This document shows, piece after piece, positions 1-12,595 of a stretch of DNA of 64,000 nucleotides. The translations under genes were made by a program, and so were the position numbers. How positions within the stretch are numbered: position 1 is the stretch's first letter; each line of letters starts with the position of its first letter. Source of the stretch: Leptodontidium sp. MPI-SDFR-AT-0119 (Eukaryota > Ascomycota > Leotiomycetes > Helotiales > Leptodontidiaceae); assembly GCA_020726505.1 (NCBI GenBank), contig JAHLEZ010000029.1, forward strand, positions 1 to 64,000. The letters are read 5' to 3'. The notes below the pieces were generated by a model that saw only the letters and a program-made list of their open reading frames with translations, was not told the origin of the DNA and made no database searches.

Positions 1-874
1 GAGCCGGTCGTTTGGATGGTGTGAGTGGTGCTGGTTGTTTATCTTCGCTAGTCGGTACTGTTACTGTAGAGGGAACCGCCAGAGTATCTGTGTTGGTCAT
101 CTCAACATCTCCAGGCTCGTTGGATGGTAACTTGGCGATTGCATCCGTAATAGTTTCAACCTCCTCCTTGGGTTCTTTCGAAACCTCGTTACTAGGTGCA
201 GCCTCCTCCTTGAAATATTGTCCAATCTCCTTCATAGCCTCCTCCAGCGGTTGATCCGTTGCCTTGAAACCCAATCTAATAGCCACACTTCCCTGATTGA
301 ACCCCAACTGCGCCAGATTCTTCTGCAAGCCTCCGAAATCTGAGAAATCCCGCCCCATTATATTCAACGAGGGCATCTCGTAGAATATCCGACCTGCGCC
401 TGACGCACCTCCATTCTCTATCTGTGTAATTCCCCTAGCGGTGAAATTTAGGTTCTGACCCGAGTCTTTGGATTCGAATTTCCGCAAAATGAGCCATAAT
501 GTAGTGTCGCTGGGGAACTTGTCTATCAATCGTCCACCAGGTACAGAGGCCACGAGTGATTCTGGTAATTGCAGAGCTACAGAAACGACCGAGGGAGAGC
601 GGGATGCAATGACAAGCTCGAGTTTTGCGCCTGGTGGGAGACCTGTTTGTCTGTATGGGCTGGATAGTTCGACGGGTTTGTTGTTGTACCTGGGGTTTGT
701 TAGAGATTATGGGGTTTCCTGGGATGGGGGAGCTTACTTGAGGCCGTAGTTGCTGGCCTTCAGCTTGAACTTCTGACAGGCTTGCTCGAGAACATCCGTC
801 ATGTACGTTCCCGGGTTGACTTTGACCACCGTACGTCTGAGGGAGCTGTCGAGAACTACGACGTTGGACGCCAT
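1..874 (-). CDS. ubx4: UBX4/TUG (ASPL)-like Cdc48 cofactor, partial (5' end present)
   Basis: Two exons on the minus strand, 874..738 and 689..1 (running off the window), joined across a 48-bp intron with a GTAAGC donor. The spliced protein starts MASNVVVLDSSLRRTVVKV and its first 80 or so residues form a ubiquitin-like fold of the TUG-UBL1 type. This is the N-terminal domain of Ubx4/TUG/ASPL proteins, which bind the Cdc48/p97 ATPase. About 276 residues are visible; the acidic linker (KEEAAPS, KEPKEEVET) follows a second conserved block, and the expected C-terminal UBX domain lies outside the window. Family role: Cdc48 adaptor in ubiquitin-dependent degradation and membrane traffic. The start is the first ATG and fits the family N-terminus. 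Divergent from PUP3, another ubiquitin-proteasome gene. Truncated only by the window edge. Confidence 0.85.
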
Positions 875-1496
875 GACTCTTGAGGGTGATGGACACAGGA
901 GAAGTGGCTTATGTGGATACCCGATTGCAATTCTAAACAGGTTCCTAATGGAGGTGTATTATGGGAGCACTCAGTATCTAGTCTGCCGATAAATAAAGAG
1001 TTCGAAAGTATGCGCGGTTGAGGGTGCTTCTCTGAGCTTCTCGAATCTTGGTAAGAGGCAAGCGGGCGTGGCGGGGTGATTTGTTTGATCGGACAGTGTT
1101 GAAGCTCTTTCACCAAAGAATTCTGGAGGAAAGTCGCCGAAATAAAGCTTGCCTAAGAACAAGATAAGAATTTCTGCTTCTCTTTCTGCAAAAAATTGAC
1201 GAATGTTTTGGTGGGGTTGTATTTGGGAAGTTGAAGTTGGGGTTGCAGGTGGATTGAGCTCGCATGCATCTGGTGCCTGGCTGCGGTAGAATCTCGGATT
1301 TTTGTTGTTCCACCTTGCTCAGCTGGAGCTTCAGACGCGCAGCCGTGTCTACCTTGTCAATCAATCAATCAACCTCCGAATATCAAACTACCAGCCTCAC
1401 CCTCTTCTCAACACCGCAACGAAGCTCTCAAAACATCCAAGAGAGTTCTTTCTTCCTTCAGTTGCTTGAGATACCCAGTAAAAGCAATCCGTGAAA
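875..1496. promoter_or_regulatory. Divergent intergenic region between ubx4 and pup3
   Basis: 622 bp between two divergent start codons, both for ubiquitin-proteasome functions. It must hold both promoters and 5' leaders. I see no obvious TATA box or named operator and do not claim a specific site; shared control is inference. Confidence 0.5.
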
Positions 1497-2368
1497 ATGG
1501 TATATTTCCCATTCCTTATCCTCAAACCAAATAAGCAGTACAGCTAATTCACCTCCAGAGCTCTCCCTTCTCCATCAGTACGTCTCTACCTCCATACTCG
1601 AACCTCCATGAAAAGCGAACATATCTAATTCATATCTGCAGATGGCGGCGCCTGCGTAGCAATGGTAGGCAAAGACTGCGTAGCCATTGCCTGTGATCTC
1701 CGTCTCGGTCTCCAATCCCTCACCGTATCCAACAACTTCCCCAAGATCTTCTCCTACGGCGACGTGTACCTGGGCCTCACCGGTCTTGCGACCGACGTCT
1801 CGACCGTGTCGGACCTCTTCCGCTACAAAGTCAACATGTACCGCCTCCGCGAGGAACGCAACATCTCGCCCTCCACCATGGCCAACCTGGTCTCCAGCAG
1901 CCTGTACGAGAAGCGCTTCGGGCCCTACTTTGTGTCGCCGGTAGTTGCGGGTATTGATCAGAAGAGTGGGAAGCCGTTCATTTGCGGGTTCGATAGTATC
2001 GGCTGCATTGATTTCGCAAAGGACTTTATTGTTAGTGGCACGGCGAGTGATCAGTTGTTTGGTACTTGCGAGGGTCTTTGGGAACCGGATTTGGTATGTC
2101 TACCTTTTACCCTTCGTTCACATTTGTATTTCAATGCAAATTCAAAATCCTTCGAGAATAGATCTCGGAGGTTGAGTTTGAGACTCGGGCCAGAGCTGTA
2201 AGCTAACGCTCCTTCCTTCTACAGGCACCAGAAGATCTCTTCGAGACCATCTCCCAAGCTCTCCTAAACGCCGTCGACAGAGACGCACTCTCCGGCTGGG
2301 GCGCACACGTCTACATCATCGAGAAGGACAAGGTCACCAAGCGGTTACTGAAGGGCAGACAAGATTAA
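1497..2368 (+). CDS. pup3: 20S proteasome subunit beta-3 (PUP3)
   Basis: Four coding exons: 1497-1499, 1559-1577, 1642-2093 and 2225-2368. They give 205 residues, the usual length of yeast Pup3. The first coding exon is only the ATG and the second only 19 nt. Joined, they give [20 protein letters not shown], the expected beta-3 N-terminus, which supports these tiny exons. The beta-type fold is clear ([54 protein letters not shown]). Beta-3 lacks the N-terminal catalytic threonine of beta-1, -2 and -5, so it is a structural subunit of the inner ring of the 20S core, in nucleus and cytosol. A start at the in-frame ATG at 1662 would cut off the first beta strand. Convergent with the SERCA gene downstream. 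Confidence 0.95.
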
Positions 2369-3028
2369 GTTCAGAAAAACGAATGGGCGTTTCTCTTTTT
2401 TACTTCCTGGATGGATGGCATGGGCGTTGGAGAGAGAGAGTGCGAGAGAGATAGAGCGACAAGACGAGTGAGAGAGGCTGTCTCGTTCGCCTCCGAGCTG
2501 CTCACTCCTATGTACACTAGATCGGATATGATATTGCATGGCATTGCGGAGCAAAGGCAAAGCAAAAAATGATATGACTTGATACTACCCTTGAAAGGCA
2601 CTGCAGGAGAAATCTCCACTTGTGATACAGTACAGGACACCCCGTTCGAATTTACAAGCAACCGCTCCAGTACTGTGGAGATGACACATCACAACACAAA
2701 AGACAGATAGATGTCCAATCGACCAGAAAGAACACGCACAGCAACATGCAAGGAAGAAAAAAGTATCTTTGACAAAATTTGCATCAAATATTCAAACCCT
2801 AAACTCCAAGTGCATTTATGCAATTCTATATCTACTTGAACATCTAGTTGATCTACAATGCAGAAAGTCCTCCCTCCCCCTGTATGCACCGCAACCAACG
2901 CACAGAAGGGTTACAAAACTAATATTTCGTTCCGTCTTTCTTTCCTTCTTTCTTATTTTACTTGTGGAAGGAGAATCTTTCCGGTGCATACATAGGTATA
3001 GACAGATGCTGGCTGGGTGTGGCCCATT
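2369..3028. other. 3' intergenic region between convergent pup3 and SERCA genes
   Basis: 660 bp between two facing stop codons. It contains GA-rich tracts (about 2430-2480) and AT-rich 3' UTR-like sequence. No convincing coding or RNA gene seen. Confidence 0.5.
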
Positions 3029-6000
3029 TTACTCCTTCTTGGCTCTAGGTACTGCGACCTCGGTCTTCTCGATGAAGAGCTGGCGCTCGATGAACTTGAG
3101 GATCTCGTCGATGACGCTGTGGGTTGTGTTAGTTACATTCTTCCTGGTCTAAAGGGAAAGCGAAAGCTGAGGACAGGAACAGGGAGAGCTTACATGACTG
3201 GCGCACTGATGATCAAGACAGCCTGCCATTCATTCCAGTTCAGAGGTAAGATCGAGAAAAGAGTCTGCAAGATCGGCGTATACAGAAGCGCGAAATGCAA
3301 CGCCATAGAGAGCGTAATCGCATAGACGAGCATCATGTTCTCCCAAAGCGGTAGTGTGAGCAAAGACTCGCTACTCGACAGCGCATTCATCGCATTCAAC
3401 ATCTCGATGACGACCAAGATGGATAGCGAGACAGTGGACGCGGATTTCGCCATGTCGTTGGAGAACATGCTGCAGCCGATGTCGGAGAACTGCGCCGAGC
3501 ATTTGTGGAAGTGAGAGAGTTGGTAGAAGGAGATCTGGGGCCCTTCGCTGTTGTACATGAACCACCAGGCGTAGCCAGCTACAGTTGCGAGACCGACGTA
3601 CACGCCGATGACCATGTAGCGGAAGAAGAGCCAGCCGCCGATGAGGCGCTCGTCACGCTTTCGGGGAGCACGGCGCATAATGTCGTGATCGGGTGGGTTG
3701 AAGGAGAGGGCTGTGGCGGGGAGACCGTCAGTGACGAGGTTGACCCAGAGGAGTTGAACGGGGATGAGAGCTTCAGGCATGCCGACTGCGGCAGTCAGGA
3801 AGATGGACACGACTTCTCCGATGTTGGAGGAGATCAGGTAGCGGATGAATTGCTGGGTGTTGTTGTAGATAGAGCGGCCTTCCTCGATGGCGACTTCGAT
3901 CGTTGCGAAGTTGTCGTCTGCGAGGACCATGTCAGAGGCGAGTTTGGCCACGTCGGTTCCGGATCCCATGGCAACACCAATATCAGCCTTCTTGAGGGCT
4001 GGGGCATCGTTGACTCCATCACCTGTCATGGCAACAACTTCTCCGGCTGATTGGAGAAGGTCGACCAGCTTAGACTTGTGACTTGGCTCAACTCGGGAGA
4101 AGAGCGATGCTCTCTTCGCGGCCTCCAATTGCTCGCTTTCGCTGAGGTTGTCGAACTCGCGTCCAGTATAACTCTTGCCCTTGAGATCTTCATATTCGCC
4201 AAAGACGCCAATTTGGCGACAGATTGTCTCGGCAGTGTTGCGGTTGTCACCAGTGATAACGATAACTCTGATACCTGCTTCCTTGCACTTTCGGATAGAT
4301 CCGGCGACTTCTGGACGAGGAGGGTCAAGCATTCCAACGAGACCGAGAAGAGTGAGCTTCTGTTCAAGCTGGGAGTACTGAGCGGTAGATTTGGCGGTTT
4401 TCAAGAGCGGGTTGGAAGCAACATCCTCGAGACTGGCGAGGGCAATTACACGAAGACCTCTGTTACCATAGTCCACAACCTCTCGCAACAAGAGATCTGT
4501 GAGGGCTTTGGTCATTGGGACCTTCTTGCCATTTGCTCCGACCAAAGTGTGAGTGCAGCGATCAATGATGCTTTCTGGAGCACCCTTAACAAGTAACTTT
4601 TGCTGAGTCTTGTTTCCAACAAGAACTGACATGCTCTTTCTGTCTCTGGAGAACTCGTAAGTGGCAAGGCGTGGGGCTCTGGCTTCGTACCAAGAACTAG
4701 ATAGATGAAGACAGTCTTGAGTAGCGGCGCCAGCACGCTTCTGATTTTGCGCAGCATCCTGGGTACCAATTTTCTCTACAAGAACACGAAGGGCTCCCTC
4801 GGTTGGTTCACCAACATTGGAGTAAGTCCCAGACTTCGCGTCAAAGGCGAGCTGAGCATCGTTACAGAGTGCTGCTACTTCGGCCATTTGGAATACAGTG
4901 CTTGATGAGGATGCCACGTTAGAGACAACAGATCCCTTAGATGTAATGTTTCCTTGAGGAGCAAAAGTAGTACCCTGAACGTCTAGCTCTTCCAAATCGT
5001 TGCCAGCCTCATTGATGTACACGACTTTGTTGACGCTCATCTGGTTAGTAGTCAAGGTACCAGTTTTGTCTGAACAGATGACACTACAACTTCCAAGAGT
5101 CTCAACAGATGGCAAGCTTCGAACGACAGCGTTCTTGGCAGCCATCTTTCTGGTACCGAGAGCAAGACATGTTGTAATGACGACAGCGAGACCTTCTGGA
5201 ATAGCTGCAACACCGAGAGAGACTGCGATCTTTAGGTAGTAGATAGCTCCCTTGGCCCAGCTTCCGTGAGATGGATCATTGAAGTGGGGAATATTGATGA
5301 GCCAGACAACAATGCAAATCACTGAAATGACCTTTGCCAAAGTGTCTCCAAAATCGTTCAGCTTCTGCTTCAGAGGCGTAGGTTCCGAAATCTGGGCAGT
5401 AATGCTTTCGTGAATATCTCCAATTGCGGTAGATGATCCAGTCAGAACCACAATCGCAGTAGCATGTCCAGTGACCACTGTAGTTCCGGAGAACAAGATA
5501 TTGATCTGGTCCTGCTTCACAGCTCTCGTATCGGTGACTGCGGCGGTATCCTTTCCAACACTCTCACTCTCTCCGGTGAGAATTGCCTGGTCCACATTGA
5601 AACTGTTGCTCTGAATTGCCAAAACTCTGCAGTCTGCTGGGATTCTGTCTCCCACAGCGATCGAAATTATGTCTCCGGGAACCAACTCCTCCGCTCGGAT
5701 CTTGGTGATCTTGCCATCTCGAATGACCTTGGCTTCGTTTGCGGAATATTCTTGGAGGGCGGCAATTGCTTTCTCGGCGCTGCTTTCTTGCGAAACACCG
5801 ACGACAGCGTTCAGGATCAAAATTGTGAGGATCTGCGATTGTCAGTTTGTGGCAGGGAATTCTTGGGAAAGGGTGCTCTTACAACTGCCGGGTCTACGAA
5901 AGCTGTCCATCCCCCACCTTCTTCCAGAAGAGCCAGAACGAAGGAGATGGCCGCAGAACCCAGAAGGATTATAACAAGCTGATCTTTGAATTGCTCGAGA

Positions 6001-6217
6001 ATCAGCTCCCAGATAGGAGTCGGGGGCTCTTCTTCAATAGCTATATGACAGTTAGCCTTTGTGCAATGCAGCGCGGCGCAAAGGGAATTCTCGGCGTACA
6101 ATTGCGACCGTGTTTCTCTCTTGAAGCCTGGATTTGAGACTTTGACAATCCCTGGGCCTCAGATACTGAGAAGAACTCCAGCACCTCGGAGGTGGATTTG
6201 GCGTATGCGTTTTCCAT
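3029..6217 (-). CDS. nca-1: SERCA-type P-type Ca2+-transporting ATPase
   Basis: Four exons on the minus strand: 6217-6100, 6040-5883, 5832-3194 and 3116-3029, together 1000 residues, the SERCA length. The protein opens with a cation-ATPase N-terminal domain ([23 protein letters not shown]). Hydrophobic segments follow, then the PEGL motif of helix M4 near residue 305, the phosphorylated aspartate in [10 protein letters not shown] near residue 348 and the hinge [20 protein letters not shown] near residue 695. M5-M10 complete it. Known role: ATP-driven pumping of cytosolic Ca2+ into the ER or secretory compartments. The type-IIA features and the absence of a long C-terminal calmodulin tail argue against a plasma-membrane PMCA. 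The last exon encodes a basic and acidic cytosolic tail ending PRAKKE. The symbol follows the Neurospora SERCA orthologue and is by family. Divergent from the 14-3-3 gene. Confidence 0.95.
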
Positions 6218-8318
6218 AGTGAACGTGGGGTCGAGCAGGCTGGCGAAGTGAAGATTGAGGTTGGGTTGTACCGTTTGGCGGCTACTCGATTATCTTGGAG
6301 AGATCATGTAAGGCCAGATATTCGTCCAAAAGCAGTGGCAAAAGCACGGTGAAAATTTGCGACAGAGGAGGAAGAGGAGGCGAGTTTCGAAGGCGGGGAA
6401 GGGAATATATTCTTTTCACCAGCGAAGTGCTTGCTTGGTAAGGTCTGGGTCTCTGCCACCACAAATCTACAAGTGTCCTCTTCACCCACGCCCACGCTTG
6501 ATGGGATTGGCCGGCGGAAATCCTGACTAGCCTCGCCGTGCTAAGCGGCAGGGCAAGGCAAGGCACGGCTGGGCTGGGCTTTGCACTGCGCTGCGCTGCG
6601 CTCGCTGCGCTTGAGTCGCGGGTATTCGGCGTGTCTGTTTTTAGAAGTGGGCTTTTCTGTCTTTTATCATTGATCACTACTGACTTGGGGTTTGAATAGG
6701 AAGATGCAGACTCGAGTCAAGACTGCGGCGCTTTGTCAGTTACCTGCTGCTTTCGCCTTCAGCCGCAACAACCGTAGAACTACCCCAGATCGGTACCAGA
6801 CCCGGCTGGAATGCTTGACTTATCTAGCCCAACCAACCAGCATAACCAAAGCAAAGCAAAGGACATCATCACATTAGCGAAAGGAACTCGTTGCATTCGT
6901 ACGTCTTTACGTCCCTTTCGTTGTTGTAAAGGAAGTATTACCTGTTGCGTACTTTTCCTTGGCCTTTTAGAGGGATCAGATTGTACCCCCTACATTACAT
7001 ACTCATGACCTATTGAAGGAGTTAGACGTTAGATCCATACGGAGTACAGCCTACCTACCAAAGCTTGCTGTTCAGCTATTCAGCACTTTGAGGCATCACA
7101 TCTCGGAACACTACAACTGCCAACTACCTATGTTATCAAGTAATGATTTTGAGAATATTTATAGATGCTTGCTAACTAAGTAGGTAGGTTGCTACGGAAA
7201 TAAATACAAGTCGCTTATATTGCGCAGACCTTTGGGCTGCAGATACGCCCTTATCAGTCGCTTGTCGTTGTCTCTTTACCATCCCACATGGTGATCCAGT
7301 CTTCTGTCACACGGGGTCATCCTGATGCGCAGTCTGCCACCAATACCTCTTTCTCTCCTAATTCCGATTCCGAGTCCGAAAACATCACAGGCACGAATGA
7401 ATGACCTCTCGGCTCTTCCCCTCATCACATCGCATCACCAGGTTGAGTCTTTTTCGTCCAATTGTTGGGTCATCACGGCTGCCATGTGGCTCCATTGGCT
7501 GATGTATCTGCCAGTGCCAGCACATGCAACCAAACAATACCCCTGCGGACCACAACAGAAGGCAAGGCAGAAACCGGTCGAATATACAAATGATAAGGGA
7601 CGTCCCAGAGGGGACAAAGCAACCACTTGGGCTTGACAAACGGCCAGAGAGAATAACAGCAGATGGTAGGACCAGGGCAGAATCAGGGTGTGAAGTAAGA
7701 TGACGTGACCTATGGCAATGCTGAGGTGGCCTGGAAGTGTTGTACAGACCAAGAGCTCTGTTGCTACTCCCGATATCTGTCTGCCCTCTACTATATCGGG
7801 GGATGAGATGAGGCTTTTCCTTGATTTGAAGCCTCAAGTGGGTTACCTGAATGTGCTATAGATGTGCAGGTGGTCGACCATCTTCCATCGCCCGAGTGCA
7901 GTTGCGGTGGCCTTCCACGTGATACCGCCTTTTCAGGACTCTAGTAAGCGTAGCCTTGTAAATTGATTGTAGACAGAGAAGGATCTGGCTATGCCATCTC
8001 TTCAAAATATATCCAGTACTGGCTTCCAAATCATCTTCGTTCCAAAGGTGATCTCGTCAGTCTGTTGTTGTTGTTGTTGACGTCGCGCCGCCCTGTAGAA
8101 TCTGCTTCTGTCACCGTCCATCTCAGCCAGCAGCAAGCTTTAGCGAGACTAGCGTGGTTGACCATCGGCGTGGGAATCCCCAGAGTCTTTTGAAGGAGCA
8201 CGACACTTTACCTTCATTACAACTTTTCCTCCAACAACCCAACCAGCCTCCATCGACCTGCCTTTTTCTTCATCCACCACTTCTCTCCTTTGCAGATACA
8301 TTCCGATCCACCGCAAGA
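6218..8318. promoter_or_regulatory. 2.1-kb divergent region between SERCA and 14-3-3 genes
   Basis: About 2.1 kb upstream of both genes. Short open frames here are rich in Arg, Ser and Pro without domain character. The 8040-8320 part, with CT-rich tracts, is probably the 14-3-3 5' leader. A GCTGCGCT-type repeat lies near 6580-6612. I see no supported gene. Confidence 0.45.
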
Positions 8319-9566
8319 ATGACCTCCGAAGTAAGTTTCCTCTCTGCCGCATCCGCGTCACCTTTGCAGCGCCGCTGTTGTTTTCCCCTCCATGGCCCAA
8401 CACCCCTTATCGACCGCGTTCCTCTCATCCGTCTGCCCCTATGCCATCCCTCAAATGCAATCTGCTGACTCCTGTGTCTCTGTCTAGCGTGAAAGGTACG
8501 AATTAGACCCAAATTCGCAGCGCTGAGCGCCTATCCGATGTTGATGCTAACTCCCACCGCAGCAAGACCTTCCTCGCGAGGCTCTGTGAGCAGGCCGAGC
8601 GTTACGATGAGATGGTTACATACATGAAGGAGGTTGCCAAGGTACGCAATGCGCCCACCGGCCTCAGCGACGATGCTGGCTTTAGGAGAGGACTGCAACT
8701 GACCACGCGTGACACAGTTGGGCGGAGAGCTTACCGTTGATGAGCGAAACCTCCTGTCGGTCGCCTACAAGAATGTCGTCGGAACCAGACGTGCTTCCTG
8801 GCGCATAATCTCCTCGATCGAGCAGAAGGAAGAGTCCAAGGGTACCGACAAGCATGTCTCCACCATCCGTGACTACCGTCAAAAGATCGAAACCGAGCTC
8901 GAGAAGGTCTGCCAGGATGTCCTTGATGTCTTGGACGAGTCTTTGATCCCCAAGGCCGAGTCTGGCGAGTCCAAGGTGTTCTACCACAAGATGTACGTCT
9001 TATCGCAGGTGGCGTGTTCCTGTCATAATGGGGCCTTTGCTGATTTATATCTTAATACAGGAAGGGTGACTACCACCGTTACTTGGCTGAATTTGCTTCC
9101 GGCGAGAAGCGCAAGGTTGCTGCCACTGCTGCCCACGAGGCTTACAAGGTATGCGCTTCAGCAGACAACACCCTCTTCATAACTGACTTATCCACCACAG
9201 AACGCTACCGATGTTGCCCAAACCGAGCTTACCCCAACTCACCCCATCCGTCTTGGCTTGGCCCTCAACTTCTCCGTCTTCTACTACGAGATCTTGAACT
9301 CACCAGACCGCGCATGCCATCTCGCCAAGCAAGCCTTCGATGATGCCATCGCTGAGCTCGATTCTCTGTCCGAGGAGTCTTACCGTGACAGCACTCTCAT
9401 CATGCAACTTCTCCGAGACAACCTCACCCTCTGGACCTCATCGGATAGTGGCGAGCCCGAGGCTGCACCTGCTGAGCCAGCCAAGGAGGCCGAGAAGGCT
9501 GTTGAGCCAGAGGAGACCAAGCCAGCTGAGCCAAAGACCGACGCTGCGCCTGCCACCGAGTCCTAG
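8319..9566 (+). CDS. bmh1: 14-3-3 protein (BMH1/artA-type)
   Basis: Six coding exons: 8319-8330, 8488-8495, 8563-8641, 8718-8992, 9061-9148 and 9201-9566; 275 residues. Exon 2 is an 8-nt microexon (CGTGAAAG). With its neighbours it encodes [20 protein letters not shown], the standard start of fungal artA-type 14-3-3 proteins. The core carries [28 protein letters not shown] and [12 protein letters not shown]. These include the basic pocket (Lys in YKNVV, Arg in RRAS, Arg-Tyr in YHRYL) that grips phosphoserine/threonine ligands. The C-terminal tail is Ala/Pro/Glu-rich and disordered, as is usual. The protein acts as a cytosolic dimeric adaptor in signalling and cell-cycle control. Four of the five introns interrupt the first 230 codons. 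No sign of damage. Confidence 0.96.
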
Positions 9567-12500
9567 ATTTCTCTTATCTCGAATCTCCTCGTCTCATTTT
9601 CACATGCTTCTTGATCTTGCTGGAGTGGCTGGTATCCCTGGCTACTGGTGGAAGTGATTGCAGCATTGGGTGTAGGGGATGGGAGTTGATATGAAAAGCA
9701 GAACGATCGGCTTTTGCGAATTCGGTTGCGATTTGCGAATACACCATCCTGCGAACCTGATGATCATGTTTTCCTTTCTGGTTTGCAATGTTTTCCCCCA
9801 GTCTCCTTGCGGTTGTTCTTCGCGTCTCTGTGGCGTGTTTTGCCAACGGGGGTCCTTACCATAAGTAAGACTTTCTAGGCAGGGGCGTCTTTTGATACCG
9901 GAATGCACTTTCTTCACAACAGAGCCTCAACGGCAAACAAACAAATAGCGTCTATGGGAGATCTCCTTTCAATGGGCTTTTTCGTTGTTGTTTTCCCACT
10001 GGTATCACACTGGAGGTGTGCTTTTCTAATCGATTAGATATCCCCCCCTCGGACAATCCTCTTCTATTTTCCTTCCAATACCTGCCTGCAGCGCCCGATA
10101 TTTGCCTGTTTTTGTCACAGCGGTCCTGTTTTCTCCTCTCTTGAAAAACACAAACAAAAAACAACAAAACCCTCTTGTGTATCGTTGAGTTACTTGCAAC
10201 CCTCCTAAGTAGCTTGCTAGGATCGATGAACACCTACACTACAAAACTTTCCGTGTCCTTGCCTTTGAATGTGATTTGATATCGTGATATGACTTCCGCT
10301 TGTGCCTGCGACTTCCAGATCTTATTCCGCTCGCGAATGGCTGCGGACTCTATCTAGTATGGACATCTTAGGGTTGAGACCAGTGCAGATTCCACATCTC
10401 CATACCGTTCCCCCCCATCCTTCGTTCGACTGTAGACATACACCATCCCTTCTCCGTCCTCCCTTCTAATCTACCACCTAACAGCCGCTCGTCCATCACT
10501 TCAACTGCCCTCTTCTCTCCCTCAACGCCTCTCTCCTTGCTTTTTCTCACCCCCAAAAACCCATCTAGTCAATTTCCCCAAGCCCAAGCCGCCCCAGGAC
10601 ATCTCCTACTTCAGTACTTACTTCAACGATACCTTTTAAATGGGTTCTACCCGATATCATGCATCATCCACCCTTCCTCCCGTCTCCGTCTCCGTCTCCG
10701 TCCCAGTCGCGCCGCCTTCCTTCCTCGGGGGCCGATCCAATCGGGTCTCTACCTACGCTCCCGTTCTAACCTCCCAGCTCTTGTTCGAGCACCCAATCTC
10801 ACGTTCTGAAATATCAGAAGAGAAGTCCGTACTAACGCCTACTTCATCCCCGCTATTGTCACTCGTTCTTGAATCTTGAACAGGTCCTTGATATACTCAG
10901 AAAAGGCACTGTCATCCATTCTCAATTTGAACTAAGATGTGGAAGTAGATCTGGATGTAGGCTGGATGGCATATATTGCCCTTTTATCGTCATCATCCAA
11001 CCCAATCAATCCCCGGATTCAGCGTTCATGAATTGATGGGGATAAGGAGGAGGAGGTAGGTATATCTTCCAAATTGAACTCTTTGTCTTGGGCGGGTTTT
11101 GGGTAGCTTGGGAGGGACGGACGGACGGACTGTTTGGGTGGGTTCTGAGACTAGGGTTGACGTGGTGTTTTGGTAAAGCTGAACTGAGCTTAAGTAGAGG
11201 TTGAAATGTTCTTGCGGGCGTCAAGAGGATGAAACGGTACGCTTGAGGAGACTTGGTGTTGGCCGATCACGATTCTAGGTGGGGGTTTGGGTTGGCTTTG
11301 AGCCTTTGGAATAGCATATTGATAAGGCAGGGGAAGGGAATATCTATATATTCACATTCAGAGATATGGTTTGGACTTATTGTGGGTAAAACGGAGTAGA
11401 ACGGTCTGTGTATTGATGCTCCAGGCCTTGTTGGACTTAATTTCACGAGGGTAGATGAATTGGTTATGGTGTTAAATCCATCCGGTCAGGAAGGATACCA
11501 CCAGGTTTAGTCAAGGAATGTTGCATGTATCCTAGCATGTATGAATTGAGGCTATATAAACTGGGCTGAAAAATAGCAGATGATAGAGATAAGTTAGAGT
11601 TGCTCTGCTCTGCTCTTGGCCACCACCCTCTGTGCAAAGGCTGGAGACGGGTCTGAATGTTACAAACGCCCAAGGGACTTTGCAGCAGTGAATGTACATA
11701 TGCAATAATAGCATAGCCATGCTCAACTATAAGAAAACCTTTGGTGGGGGTTTGAAGCCAGAGGCTATGTGGGAAAGCCATTCATGTTTGTAGAGAATGT
11801 GAATGGAAATCGCATGGGCATGAATAGGAGAAGTTGAAGAAGGCATGACTGCTAGAAAGGAGATGTTCCAGAAACATATAGCAATATATGGTAGCCAACG
11901 ACTTCCACCGGTTCTGACAACAATGGTCAGCCATTTGAAACCTCGCATGGGAAATTTCTGCTCCTATCCCAAATGTGGCTCGTGATTAACTGAGGCAGCT
12001 GTGTGAGAAAAGCACAGCCTGGAGATCAACGAGACCAGATCATCTCAATGTACCCAAGTATACTTGGCACCTCAAATTGTAGCTGGGAGGTGGTAGAGGG
12101 CTGCGCTTTCAAGAATGTCGACAAATCAATGAGAAAACAAAAATTTCGTAATCGGACAAGAATTGGTCCTTTGTGGGGCTTCAGAAATGGTCATGTTGAA
12201 ATCATGCTCTTTCGAGCGTCATTCTCTTCCTATTAAATTTGATACTTAGTATCGCATCATCATTAGCCCATGAAGAAGAAGAAGAAAGGAAGAGGAAATC
12301 AAAAGATTTGAAGTGCAAGGTTTTCATGTCGACGCGAGTCCGAATCCGGCTTAGCGCAAATAGCGCCTCCTTTAGTCTCCAATGAGGCTGAGGCTGAATT
12401 CAGTCTTCAGTCGCGACAGGACAACTACCTCCCTCCATCTTCTCCCTTGAAGACATTCCGATCTTTTCACCATAACTTCAACACAGGTCGAATACCGTGA

Positions 12501-12595
12501 AGCAGACAATTGATCGTCTTCCTGGTTGTCGATCATCATACTCAGCAAAGCCGCCCCTTTCCGATCCACTCGTTATCGTTCCCACTTTCGCGACA
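9567..12595. other. 3-kb intergenic region between 14-3-3 and prp39
   Basis: Both flanking genes run on the plus strand. The first few hundred bases are probably the 14-3-3 3' UTR. A pyrimidine-rich block lies at about 10400-10720 with short open frames (for example 10640-10879, compositionally biased by CGTCTCCGTCTCC repeats). I find no domain, splice-supported gene or structural RNA. The last 300 bases are the likely prp39 promoter. Confidence 0.45.

Noticed and set aside
7385..7837. 150-codon minus frame in the SERCA/14-3-3 intergenic region
   Set aside because: Cys/His/Arg-rich without pattern, no splice support, and overlapped by other-phase frames of equal size.
10537..10879. Overlapping short frames on the plus strand
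   Set aside because: Composition of CGTCTC repeats and no recognisable features; probably leader or intergenic sequence.
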